A stretch of 11,329 bases of DNA from Nostocoides sp. (GTDB lineage Bacteria; Actinomycetota; Actinomycetes; Actinomycetales; Dermatophilaceae). The stretch is from NCBI GenBank assembly GCA_016702415.1, contig JADJEA010000030.1, positions 1 through 11,329 of the forward strand, given 5' to 3'. The translations under genes were made by a program, and so were the position numbers. Below, one piece after another: positions 1 to 6,911 of this stretch. A model generated the notes under the pieces. The model was not told the DNA's origin. It made no database searches and saw only the letters and a list, made by a program, of their open reading frames with translations. Every line of letters begins with the position of its first letter. Position 1 is the first letter of the stretch.

Positions 1-621
1 CTCGGTCGCGCGCGGCACGGAGGGGCGACGATCTGGGCGATCCGGGGCGAAATCCCGGCGTTTCGGCGGGGGCACGATCTGCGAGCCGTGATCGGCGCCG
101 AGATACACCTGGTAGCCGTTGTCCGGAGGCGGGTTGTGGCTCGCGGTCTCCATGACCCCCGGCGCACGCCCCGGGTGGCGGACCGCGAAGGCGAGCACCG
201 GGAGTCGGCGCGGCAGGCATGGGCAGCAATGCGCGCGCCCAGCGCCGGCGAGGACCGCCGGCGTGTCCGTGCGAACGGGCCGAGTTGCGCCGGGCGCCAG
301 CCGACGACGACCGGATGCGCCGCCCCACCCAGCGCGTCGGGAGATCGCGACGCAGGCCGGCGGCCGCCGCTGCCACGAGCACCGCGCGGTTCATCCGCAT
401 GGGACCGGCCCCGAGCGCGCCGCGCAGCCCGGCGGTGCCGAAGGAGGACGGCCGAGGCAAGGCCAGGCGCCCGCGCGCGTCCGGGTCGCCTGGACGCGGC
501 GAGCAGGGCGGCGAGCTGGGCCCGGGTGTTCTCGTCAGGGTCGTCGGCGGCCAGGTCCTGGGCGGCCCAGGTGGGCAGCGGACGGGGAGGAGGGGGCGGG
601 GGGGACGGGAGCGGACGGCAT
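1..621 (-). CDS. pmmB: Phospho-sugar mutase (phosphomannomutase/phosphoglucomutase family), N-terminal part
   Basis: Alpha-D-phosphohexomutase-family enzyme that moves a phosphate between C1 and C6 (or C5) of a sugar through a phosphoserine. The minus strand shows FGTAGLRGALGAGPMRMNRA near residues 60-85, the conserved entry of this family. Further on it shows the active-site loop TASHNPP (codons about 130-147 of the window), whose Ser is the phosphorylated residue, then DNGYQVYLGADHGSQIVPP. Only about the first 200 of the usual 500-550 residues are present, because the gene runs off the left edge. ATG at 621 lies 8 bp after the stop of the phosphorylase gene, so the two are probably co-transcribed. 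At least three frameshifts are needed to read it, probably sequence errors. Substrate (mannose, glucose or ribose/deoxyribose phosphate) is not determinable. The symbol rests on the same pairing in M. tuberculosis (Rv3307-Rv3308). Confidence 0.85.
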
Positions 622-629
622 CGGCGCCT

Positions 630-1463
630 TCAGTGGCTCTGCGACGCGGGCGGCGAGCAGGTGATCAACGGGGCGGCGGCGCCTGACCGGCTCAGGACCT
701 CCGCGTGGAGAGCGGGCTGGACCGGAGATGCCGGCCGCGAGGTTACCTGACCAGCGAGATCCCCAGCACCTCCATGCCCGCCTGGCGCGCGGCGATCGCC
801 TCGAGCGCGGTCGACATGCCACCAGGTGACCGCCGATCCACGCCATCAGACCCCTCGGCCGGGGTCTCGTACTGGGGGCCCGAACTCCGACGCAGACCCC
901 TCGTCGGGGTCGCCGCTGGACGCCCCGGGCGACGGCGCGCAGCCGAGGGGTGAGATCGGTGAGGTCGATGACGTCGCCCCCGATCCGGCGGAGGCTGCGG
1001 TGAGGTTGATGTGGTCGCGGATGAGCACGGGGGGTGCCCGGGCTTCTGGCCGGGTTGAGGCCGCCACAGCCGCTGGTCAGCACGATGGTCGAGCAGCCTG
1101 CCTTGGCGGTGGGCACTGCGTGGACGACAGCCCGCACGCCACGGCCTTCGTAGAAGTGGGTGGGGTGCCGGGTAATCAGCGCCCGTCGGCCGGTGTCGCC
1201 GATGGCCACCGATCGGCGGCGCTGATTATTCCGCCACGGCGGCCTTTGCGGAAGCCGGGGATCTCGCGGAGTCGACACTGCCAGGGTCGGCCTGATGAGC
1301 TCGGCCGTCTGGCTCCCAGCCAGAGCCCAGGACGAGGGCCACGTCACGGTGGGTGCGCCGGTGCGATCGGCGATGACGGCTGGGCGGTGTGCCGCGATTC
1401 CCAGGGGTCGACGGTCGGGTCGGCAAGGTCCAGTGGGCGCTCACCCGGCTGAGTTTGGGTCAC
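630..1463 (-). CDS. punA: Purine nucleoside phosphorylase (trimeric, family I)
   Basis: Phosphorolysis of purine (deoxy)nucleosides to free base and (deoxy)ribose-1-phosphate; cytosolic salvage. Joined frames give, in order: VALVLGSGW with the phosphate-binding Gly-rich start, THFYEGRGVRAVVHA, CSTIVLTSGCGGLNPA, GPQYETPAE, then GGHLV-MSTALEAIAARQAGME and NLAAGISG near the C-terminus. These are family I signatures, and the span of about 278 codons matches the usual 265-280. The start is taken as GTG at 1463, giving V/MTQTQPGERPLDLADPTVDP. The stop is at 630-632. Several frameshifts interrupt it, and an extra base near 750 turns the expected Val-Thr-Asn-Leu into a stop; an active enzyme is likely in the real organism. 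It lies divergent from lpdA, with 35 bp between the starts, and directly upstream of the mutase gene. Confidence 0.93.
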
Positions 1464-1486
1464 GCCGAGCGTGCGCGGCACGGCCT

Positions 1487-1492
1487 GGAAGG
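1487..1492 (+). promoter_or_regulatory. Shine-Dalgarno site deciding the lpdA start
   Basis: GGAAGG lies 6 bases before ATG at 1499. It supports that ATG over the GTG codons at 1471 and 1493, although the frame must then change by about 1530 to reach the VVIGG dinucleotide-binding motif. Confidence 0.55.
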
Positions 1493-1498
1493 TGGTTG

Positions 1499-2985
1499 AT
1501 GGCGGGGCGATCGTTCGCCAAGCTTCGTCAGCTGTCGTCATCGGTGGGACCGGGGAGATGAGGCCGCCCTCGTCGCCCGCCGCCTCGAGCCCAGGTGACC
1601 GTCGTCCACAGCGACGGGTCCCGGCGGCTCGTGCGCTGACCGGTCTTGCGTTCCGAGTAAGAGCCTCATCTCGACCGCCCACCCCGTGCGCCGGATGAGC
1701 GCGGCGACCGAACACGGCGTCGACATCTCTTCGTTGTCCGCCGGCACCGATTTTCCAGGCGGTCAACGAACGTATCCTCCCGCGCGTTTCCGCACCTTGG
1801 GCGCGGGAGCGCCGACATCACCCAGCGGGGTCACCTCCGACGGCATCCGGTAGGGCTACGCATTCCTGACGTTTCCTGCTCGCCGTCGCGGGTTTTTTTG
1901 GGCAGGTCGATCTCCGGGACGGTGGCTCGAAGACCTGGGAAGCCGACGCGAGCTCCCCGTCGCCACCGGCGTCCACCCCACGGGTTACGGCGACCGCTCC
2001 AGCCGGACGGGTGAACGGATCCTCACCCCCTGACCCAAATCCCCCCTCTCGTTCCCTGGGACCCCCCCGTGCCGGCATTGCCAGGTTGTCGGCTCCGCGG
2101 TCACCGGAGCCGAACTGGCGCAGGCCTCCCCCGACCCGCCTCGGGGCAGCCAGGTCACGGCTGGTCTCATCCCGCGACCAGGTGCTCCCCGGCGAGGACT
2201 CGACGCGTAGCTGGGCGTCATCGAGGACGTCTTCAAACGCGAGGGTCATGCAGGTGGGGCCTCGCGCTCTCCCGCGCGGATGAGTCGGGCCGTCGAGCGC
2301 ACCTCCGACGGGTGCTGCTCGTGCGGCTTGGAGTGATCGGGCGGCACTGTCGAGGCTCGTACGCGGCGTGCCAGGTCGGCCCGTTGCCCAACACCTGGGG
2401 ATGCGCCCGGAAACCGGGTGGCGTCCTGCCCGGTCCCCTGGCGGTCATCTTCCAGGTCGAGGCAGGCAAGGCACCTCCGTGAGGGGTGTATGGGGCAGGC
2501 GACTGCACTGGCGTCTTCCCGCTGGCGTCGGTGGGGGCCATGGTGGGCCGGATCGCCATGTGGCATGCCCTTGCGGGATGCGTTTTTTTTTGCTCGCTGC
2601 ATCTGATACGCCGTCTCGGCCAACGTGTACCGATTTTTTTTTTTTTCCCCCGCCAACGTCGGGGTGACCCAGAAGCAGGTCGTGACTCCGGAGAGAGGCG
2701 CAGGTCGTCACCGCCAAGCCGGTTGACCACCAATGTGCGCGTGCCAAGATGGGCCAGCATCCACGACGGCTTCGTTGCACATCTTCGGCCCGCCCTTTGG
2801 CCTGAGGCACAGCTCGGCACCCCCCGTCGTCCTTCCCGCGCGTCAGGAGCTGATCTATCCGATCTTCATCGCCGTGGAGAACGGCCCTTGGCACCCTTTG
2901 GGGGATCACCTCCAGGTCCAACCCGCCCTACACGATCTTACCCGTGGGACCGGTCAATTTTTTACCCAGCGCAGGTTGCACCTCG
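1499..2985 (+). CDS. lpdA: NAD(P)H-quinone dehydrogenase, LpdA-type flavoprotein disulfide reductase
   Basis: FAD-dependent pyridine nucleotide-disulfide oxidoreductase of the actinobacterial LpdA group (M. tuberculosis Rv3303c), which reduces quinones with NAD(P)H rather than lipoamide. Joined plus-strand frames show AVVIGGTG (FAD-binding Rossmann start) then ALVARRLEPQVTVV. They continue with AATEHGVDISSL, DQVLPGED, GAGDCTGVFPLASVGAMVGR then IAMWHAL (second FAD motif), SANVY, NVGVTQKQV, IHDGFV and ELIYPIFIAVENG (dimerisation domain). A C-terminal ARRLH-like segment falls near 2981, so the true end is about 2985; no stop in the right frame is certain. The length fits the usual 460-480 residues. 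This is the most damaged gene of the window: T9 and T13 runs replace conserved residues at 2583-2646. It is convergent with the carboxylase gene and divergent from punA. The cysteine pair of the family is not readable here. Confidence 0.88.
2583..2646. other. Artefact-like poly-T runs inside lpdA
   Basis: T9 at 2583-2591 and T13 at 2634-2646 sit between IAMWHAL and NVGVTQKQV, where LpdA proteins have an uninterrupted conserved segment. Shorter runs occur at 1893-1899 (T7) and 2958-2963 (T6). In DNA this rich in G and C, with conserved protein on both sides, such runs look like base-calling or consensus failures, not biology. Confidence 0.7.
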
Positions 2986-4798
2986 CTCCGCCCGCGCTGG
3001 ACCGACGCGGCCGGATCGACCTGACCGGCCAGGCCTCGTCCTTGATGTCGGCCAGGACCGTGCCGCTGGACGGTCTCGCCGACCTTTGGCGCTTTGATCC
3101 CGGTGACGACCCCGGCCTTGTGCGCGTTGATCGGCGCTCCATCTTCATCGCTTCTAGACGACGACGAGTCACCTGCGGCGACGGTCTGACCCTCTTCGAC
3201 GGCGACCTTGACGATGGTGCCCCTGCACGGAGCGGCGAGCGAGTCGCCGGAGCCGCCGATCCGCCTTCGCCCGCGACGCTGCGCCGGGGGCGCTGGCGGC
3301 GACCGGCGCCACCAGCGCCGCCGCCGCCGAGCGAAAGCCCGCCGGGCAGGCGCACTTCGATGCGCTTGCTGCCGACCTCGACGACGCCTTTGGGCGTCCC
3401 TCGGCTCGGCAGCGTCTGGCGCGCCCACCGGCATACGGCCGATGGTGTTGTCGAAATCGGCCTCGATCCACCGGGTGGGACCGAGTACGGGGTGCCGGCG
3501 CCGGGCCCGCGCGAAGGCCGGGTCCGCGACGACGGCCCGGTGGAACGGGGTGACCGTCGGCATGCCGTCGACGGCGAGCCGGCGAGACGGCGGCGCGAAC
3601 GTCCGAGGCCTGCTGGCGGTCGCGGCCGGTGAGATGAGCTCGCCGATCATCGAGTCGAAGGCCCCGTGACTGGTGTCGCCCTCGACGACCCCGGAGTCCC
3701 AACGCACCCTGGGCCGCGGCGGGACGACTCCGCGACGGTGCCAGGGCGGGCTGGAAGCCGCGACCGGCGTCCTCGCCGTTGATCCGGAACTCGATCGAGC
3801 GGGCGTGCGGCGGCGGGTCGCCGAGACGAGCGGCGCTCGCCCTCGGCGATGCGGAACTGCTGGCGGACCAGGTCGATGCCGGTGACCCCGGTGACCGCGT
3901 GCTGGACCTGTAGTCGAGTGCTGACCTCGAGGAACGAGATGTCGCCGGGCCGGTCCGACGAGGAACTCGCAGGCGCCGGCCCTGCGTAACCGGCCTCCTC
4001 GAGGATGGCTTGGAGGCGCGGACCATTCGCGTGCTGGGCGTCGCTGGAGAACGGGGCCGGAGCCCTTCGACGAGCTTCTGGTTGCGCCGCCGCAGCGAGC
4101 AGTCCCGACACGAGACGACGACGACGTTGCCGTGCTGGCCGGCCAGGCACTGGGTCTCGACGTGCCGGGGCGGTCGAGAACCGCTCGACGAGCACCCGCC
4201 GGCGACCGAACGCCGGTGACGGCCTCTTCGCGGACGGCCGACTTCGTACAACTCGGGGATTCCCGGTCCATCGTGCGGGTTAACCCTTGAGGCCCCGGCC
4301 ACCGCCGCCGAAGGCCGCCTTGATGGCCACCGGCAGCCCGTACTCCTTGGCGAAGGCGACGACCTCGTCGGGCCCAGTGACCGGGTCGGCCGTACCGGGG
4401 ACCAGCGGCGCGTTCGCCTTGAGCGCGATGTGGCGGCCTTGACCTTGTCGCCGAGCGCGTCGATGGCATCGGGCCCAGGGCCGATCCAGGTCAGTCCGGC
4501 GTCGATGACCGCCTTGGCGAAGTGGGCGTTCTCGGCGAGGAAGCCGTATCCCGGGTGGACCGCGTCGGCGCCGGACTGCGCGGCGATGGCCAGCAGCTTG
4601 TCCTGCACGAGGTAGCTGTCCCCGGGCGTCGCCCCGTCGAGCGCGTAGGCCTCGTCGGCCATGGTGACGTGCAGGGCGTCTCGGTCGGGGTCGGCATACA
4701 CGGCGACCGAGGCGATGCCGGCGTCCCGGCAGGCCCGAGCGATGCGGACGGCGATCTCGCCGCGGTTTGCGATCAACACCTTTGTGACCAGCGCCATG
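2954..4798 (-). CDS. accA: Acyl-CoA carboxylase alpha subunit (biotin carboxylase + biotin carrier domain)
   Basis: ATP-dependent carboxylation of its own biotin, which then passes CO2 to a carboxyltransferase beta subunit. From ATG at 4798 the clean N-terminus contains KVLIANRGEIAVRIARACRD, then VHPGYGFLAENAHFAKA. Other frames continue with the ATP-grasp loop AFGGGGRGLK (about 4284-4320), FLEV-TRLQV-H, GIDLVRQQFRIAEGE, EFRINGEDAGRGF and DNTIG. The carrier domain follows: VKVAVEEGQTVAAGD, EAMKME (biotinyl-lysine codon 3143-3145), INAHKAGVVTGIKA and SGTVLADIKD ending at 3038. The real stop is probably just after IKD; 2954 is the first stop in that frame. About 590 residues is normal for actinobacterial AccA proteins. 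Many frameshifts are present. The catalytic strand reads EVSTRLQVQHAV where the family has EVNTRLQVEHPV. The likely beta partner is at 8448. Confidence 0.95.
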
Positions 4799-4822
4799 GT
4801 GGCGAGCCTATCGCTCGCTCCG

Positions 4823-4841
4823 ACCGGCCGAACCGGCCGGT
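4823..4841. repeat. Perfect 7-bp inverted repeat upstream of accA
   Basis: ACCGGCC and GGCCGGT are separated by GAACC, 25 bp upstream of the accA ATG, in the 208-bp gap between accA (minus) and the Roadblock gene (plus). It could be an operator or a stem in the accA leader; chance is quite possible in DNA this GC-rich. I see nothing else I can name between 4799 and 5006. Confidence 0.3.
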
Positions 4842-5006
4842 GGACGTGGCGCGGATCGCTTTCGACGAGGTGCCCTCGGCGCGGGCGAGGTATGCCGCAC
4901 GGCTCGGTGCGCCCGGCCGGCAAGCCATGGACTCACCGGCTCGACGGGAGTGCTGTTGGCGACAGTTGGCCACGTGGCGGCCCGCCGCGAGGGGACAATC
5001 CCAAGC

Positions 5007-5382
5007 GTGCCCGACCAGCCGACGAGCAAGGCCACGGAGTTGCAGACCGTCATCGCGGCGATGCGCCGCTCGATTCCCGAGCTGCACGGGGTCATGGTGG
5101 CCTCGGTCGACGGTGGCGGTGGCCCGGCACCAGCCGGAGGCCAGAGGATGGACTCGGCGATGGCCGCGACCGCCCTCGGGCTGGGCACGCGGATCCCTAC
5201 GGGCAAACCTCGGCGGCTTGCGCGAGGCCGTGGTGCGCGGCGACAACGGGCACCTCGTCGTGGCCGCCGGCACAAACGGTTCGGCCGTTCTCGTCCTGTC
5301 CGGGCCGCCGGACTCCAACCTCGGGCTCATGCGGATCGAGGCGCGCGAGGCCGCGGGCCAGGTCAAGGCCCTGCTCGGCTGA
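5007..5382 (+). CDS. Roadblock/LC7 domain protein
   Basis: A small cytosolic protein of the Roadblock/LC7 (MglB-like) fold. Such proteins usually dimerise and act with small Ras-like GTPases or as regulatory scaffolds. The frame from GTG 5007 reads ELQTVIAAMRRSIPELHGVM then VASVDG, followed by MDSAMAATALGLGTRI. After a frameshift near 5200 it continues with LREAVVRGDNGHLVVAAGTN, GSAVLVLSG and NLGLMRIEAREAAGQVKALL before TGA at 5382. About 125 residues is typical. A GAGGGGA sequence 11 bases before the GTG can serve as ribosome binding site, though the spacing is long. No sensor kinase, DUF742 protein or Ras-like GTPase is recognisable beside it, so it is not an obvious actinobacterial conservon. 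The next gene starts 11 bp downstream. Confidence 0.88.
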
Positions 5383-5393
5383 GAAAGGTCGTC

Positions 5394-5710
5394 ATGGACT
5401 CGATGCGCGACATCGCCCGCGAGGCGATGGCCAGATGCCCCCGGCTGCCAACCGCAACGCAGCGACGGCGAAGGAATCTCACGCGCGCCACCGCGACCTG
5501 CTGCTGGGCCTGGAGCGCGAGCCAATCGTCACCGGGTTCTACGACACCCCTCTTCGCCCACGGCGTCACGGCGGCGGTCTTCGCCAGGGCGAGCGCCTGA
5601 CTCGTGAGGACACCCTCGGCGCGTGGGCGTCGCACCGTGCGAACCCGCTCGACGACGACTACTTCGCCTGGATGGCGCTGGTCGTAGCGTTCACGTCATC
5701 CGCGAAGTGA
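5394..5710 (+). CDS. Unrecognised small protein, second gene of the Roadblock operon
   Basis: I do not recognise this protein. ATG at 5394 follows GAAAGG by 5 bases and lies 11 bp after the Roadblock stop, a good operon arrangement. The joined reading starts MDSMRDIAREAMAR, then MPPAANRNAATAKESHARH, RDLLLGLEREPIVTGFYDTP, FAHGVTAAVF, then LTREDTLGAWASHRANPLDD and DYFAWMALVVAFTSSAK, ending with TGA at 5708-5710. Two or three frameshifts are needed. The pieces look soluble and partly helical, about 105 residues, with no signal peptide or clear membrane span. Coding potential is supported by G/C third positions and by start and stop signals, not by homology. It may be longer if a further frameshift links it to the following gene. 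Confidence 0.5.
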
Positions 5711-5719
5711 GGAAACCCG

Positions 5720-6073
5720 ATGATGCTCGCGATGACCGAGTACGTCGCACCATGGTGGCCGACCAGGCGCGCACCCTGGCCGATCCCCCACGAGCGCGGC
5801 CTGTCGTCGACGTTCGGGCGACCGGCTCGACCGTGGGGCGGTCATCACCTATGCCCACGACCACGCGGTCGCGTCGGCGCTGTCGAGGTCGCCGGCATGC
5901 CGGCCCCGCTGTTGCGCAGGCTGCAACGCGGCGGTGGCCGGGCGCTTCCAAGGCGGCCCGAGGCCAGGCCGACCCACGTCCACGCACCCACGGGGGGGAT
6001 TGCCGCCAGAGCCCGGCATCACGTCACTGGGCCGCCATCACCGCGGTGCCGGCATTGCCGCGTGCGCCGGCAC
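5720..6073 (+). CDS. Unrecognised protein, third gene of the Roadblock operon
   Basis: Function unknown. ATG at 5720 is preceded by a strong GAGGAAA site (5709-5715) that overlaps the stop of the previous gene, so translational coupling is likely. The joined reading begins MMLAMTEYV, then RTMVADQARTLAD, later VITYAHDHAVASALS, then VEVAGMPAPLLRRLQRG; codons in these pieces mostly end in G or C as expected. Two or more frameshifts separate them, and the end is not defined. I place it before the convergent gene that ends at 6074. No catalytic motif, membrane span or signal peptide is evident. The alternative is that it is the rest of the preceding gene, split by errors. Confidence 0.38.
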
Positions 6074-6347
6074 TCACATCTTGCGTCGCTCGCGGTCCAT
6101 CGCGTAGATGATCGCCGCGACGGCGACGAGCGCCGGCCCCAGAGCCCGGGTCACCCGGGTGGCCGGCGGGCCGCCGTGTCCCAACGCGGCCCGCCGAGGA
6201 GGTCGAACTCGGCGTGGGCGTGGCATCGGCAGTAACGGCGCCGACGATCGGCGCGGCATACCCGATCGTCGCGGTGATCAGCAGGTAGGCGCTCGCGAGC
6301 ACGGCGGCGAACGCGCCGCCGGCGGTACGGCGGATGCGGGCGGGCAT
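6074..6347 (-). CDS. Small membrane-anchored protein with signal-like N-terminus
   Basis: Not assignable to a named family. ATG at 6347 is preceded on the minus strand by GGAAGG (6354-6359) with 6 bases of spacing. The N-terminus MPARIRRTAGGAFAAVLASA followed by YLLITATIGYAAPIVGA is a basic stretch and a hydrophobic segment, either a signal peptide or a first membrane span. A low-complexity linker ADATPTPSSTSSAG follows. After a frameshift near 6190 the reading RALGPALVAVAAIIYAMDRE, RRKM stop gives a second hydrophobic helix with a short basic cytoplasmic tail. About 90 residues in all. It lies downstream of the MerR gene on the same strand, beyond a stem-loop, and converges with the Roadblock operon. 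Confidence 0.55.
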
Positions 6348-6389
6348 GGCGGACCTTCCGGTGGCGGAGTGACCAGCGTATGCCGTGCC

Positions 6390-6416
6390 GCGGGAGACCG
6401 GGTGGTGCCCTCCCGC
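6390..6416 (-). terminator. Stem-loop after the MerR gene, possible terminator
   Basis: GCGGGAG (6390-6396) pairs perfectly with CTCCCGC (6410-6416) around a 13-base loop, 12 bp past the MerR stop on the minus strand. Copies of GTATGCCG flank it at 6378-6385 and 6421-6428. It has no U-tract, so intrinsic termination is unproven; attenuation between the MerR gene and the small membrane protein is equally possible. Confidence 0.35.
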
Positions 6417-6428
6417 CGCGGTATGCCG

Positions 6429-6804
6429 CTAGGCCAGCCGGCCCAGGTCGAGGCAGCGGGCCTCGAAAGTGTCGAGTTCGCCCAGGGCGTCCTCGAGGTC
6501 TTTGGAGCTGGTCAAGGTCGACGCGGCGGTCGCCGATCTGGGCGAGGACGTACTCGGGGTTGGCTCGCCTTGCCACGAGGGGCGTCGTAGAGGTCGATGA
6601 TCGTGCGGACCTGCTCGAGGGAGCCCAGACGTTTACCGCGCAGGATGAGGTTGGCCGGGTCCGGTCGCGGCGGTGGTAGATCCGTTGGGTGCCGCGTCGT
6701 TCGGGGGAGAGCAGGCCGAGTTCTTCGTAGTGGCGGATGGTGCGATGCGTCACGCCGAACTCCTCGGCGACTTGAGCGATCGAGCACTCCTCGGGGCTTG
6801 CCAC
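6429..6804 (-). CDS. MerR-family transcriptional regulator, LiuR-like
   Basis: DNA-binding regulator of the MerR family. The GTG start at 6804 opens VASPEECSIAQVAEEFGVTH, RTIRHYEELGLLSPERRGTQ, RIYHRRDR, a complete winged helix-turn-helix. A frameshift then leads to ANLILRGKRLGSLEQVRTII, DLYD, and later NPEYVLAQIGDRRVDLDQL and DLEDALGELDTFEARCLDLG, RLA, stop at 6429-6431, which is the coiled-coil dimerisation helix. About 125-130 residues. The RHYEE-GLLSPERRGTQR pattern is that of MerR regulators found beside acyl-CoA catabolic genes (LiuR type), not of the metal or multidrug sensors; no metal-binding Cys cluster is seen. It is divergent from the acyl-CoA dehydrogenase gene, with 107 bp between them, so it probably controls that operon and itself. 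AAGGA about 11 bases upstream may be the ribosome binding site. Confidence 0.95.
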
Positions 6805-6818
6805 GGGCGCAAGTATCC

Positions 6819-6845
6819 TTTACGTTACACCGCTTAACGCGTCAA
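6819..6845. promoter_or_regulatory. Candidate MerR operator in the divergent promoter
   Basis: The 107-bp MerR / acyl-CoA dehydrogenase gap holds an AT-richer imperfect dyad. TTTACG (6819-6824) is mirrored by CGTCAA (6840-6845) with one mismatch, and CGTTA (6823-6827) exactly by TAACG (6835-6839). The two dyads have centres one base apart, as expected if one base was lost or gained. MerR proteins bind such dyads between promoter elements, and LiuR-type sites are known to be dyads rich in TTNACG. Assignment to this MerR is inference from position. Confidence 0.5.
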
Positions 6846-6911
6846 TCGGTGAGCGTCGCCTCGCTGACCCGGAAACCTACGCCGCAGGCCCGCCGTGAGA
6901 GGGAGCAGCCG

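Noticed and set aside
88..750. Plus-strand open frames at 88-750 and nearby
   Set aside because: The minus strand encodes the mutase and PNP; the plus products are Arg/Ala-rich shadows typical of high-GC DNA.
2583..2646. Poly-T runs as intrinsic terminators
   Set aside because: They lie inside the lpdA coding region, have no preceding GC stem, and replace conserved residues.
2928..2960. KKLTGPTGKIV as the true C-terminus of the carboxylase alpha subunit
   Set aside because: The family normally ends at or just after the ADIKD sequence (3038), and this stretch overlaps the end of lpdA on the other strand.
5007..6073. An actinobacterial conservon (kinase, Roadblock, DUF742, GTPase)
   Set aside because: Only the Roadblock protein is present; no kinase upstream and no GTPase motifs downstream.
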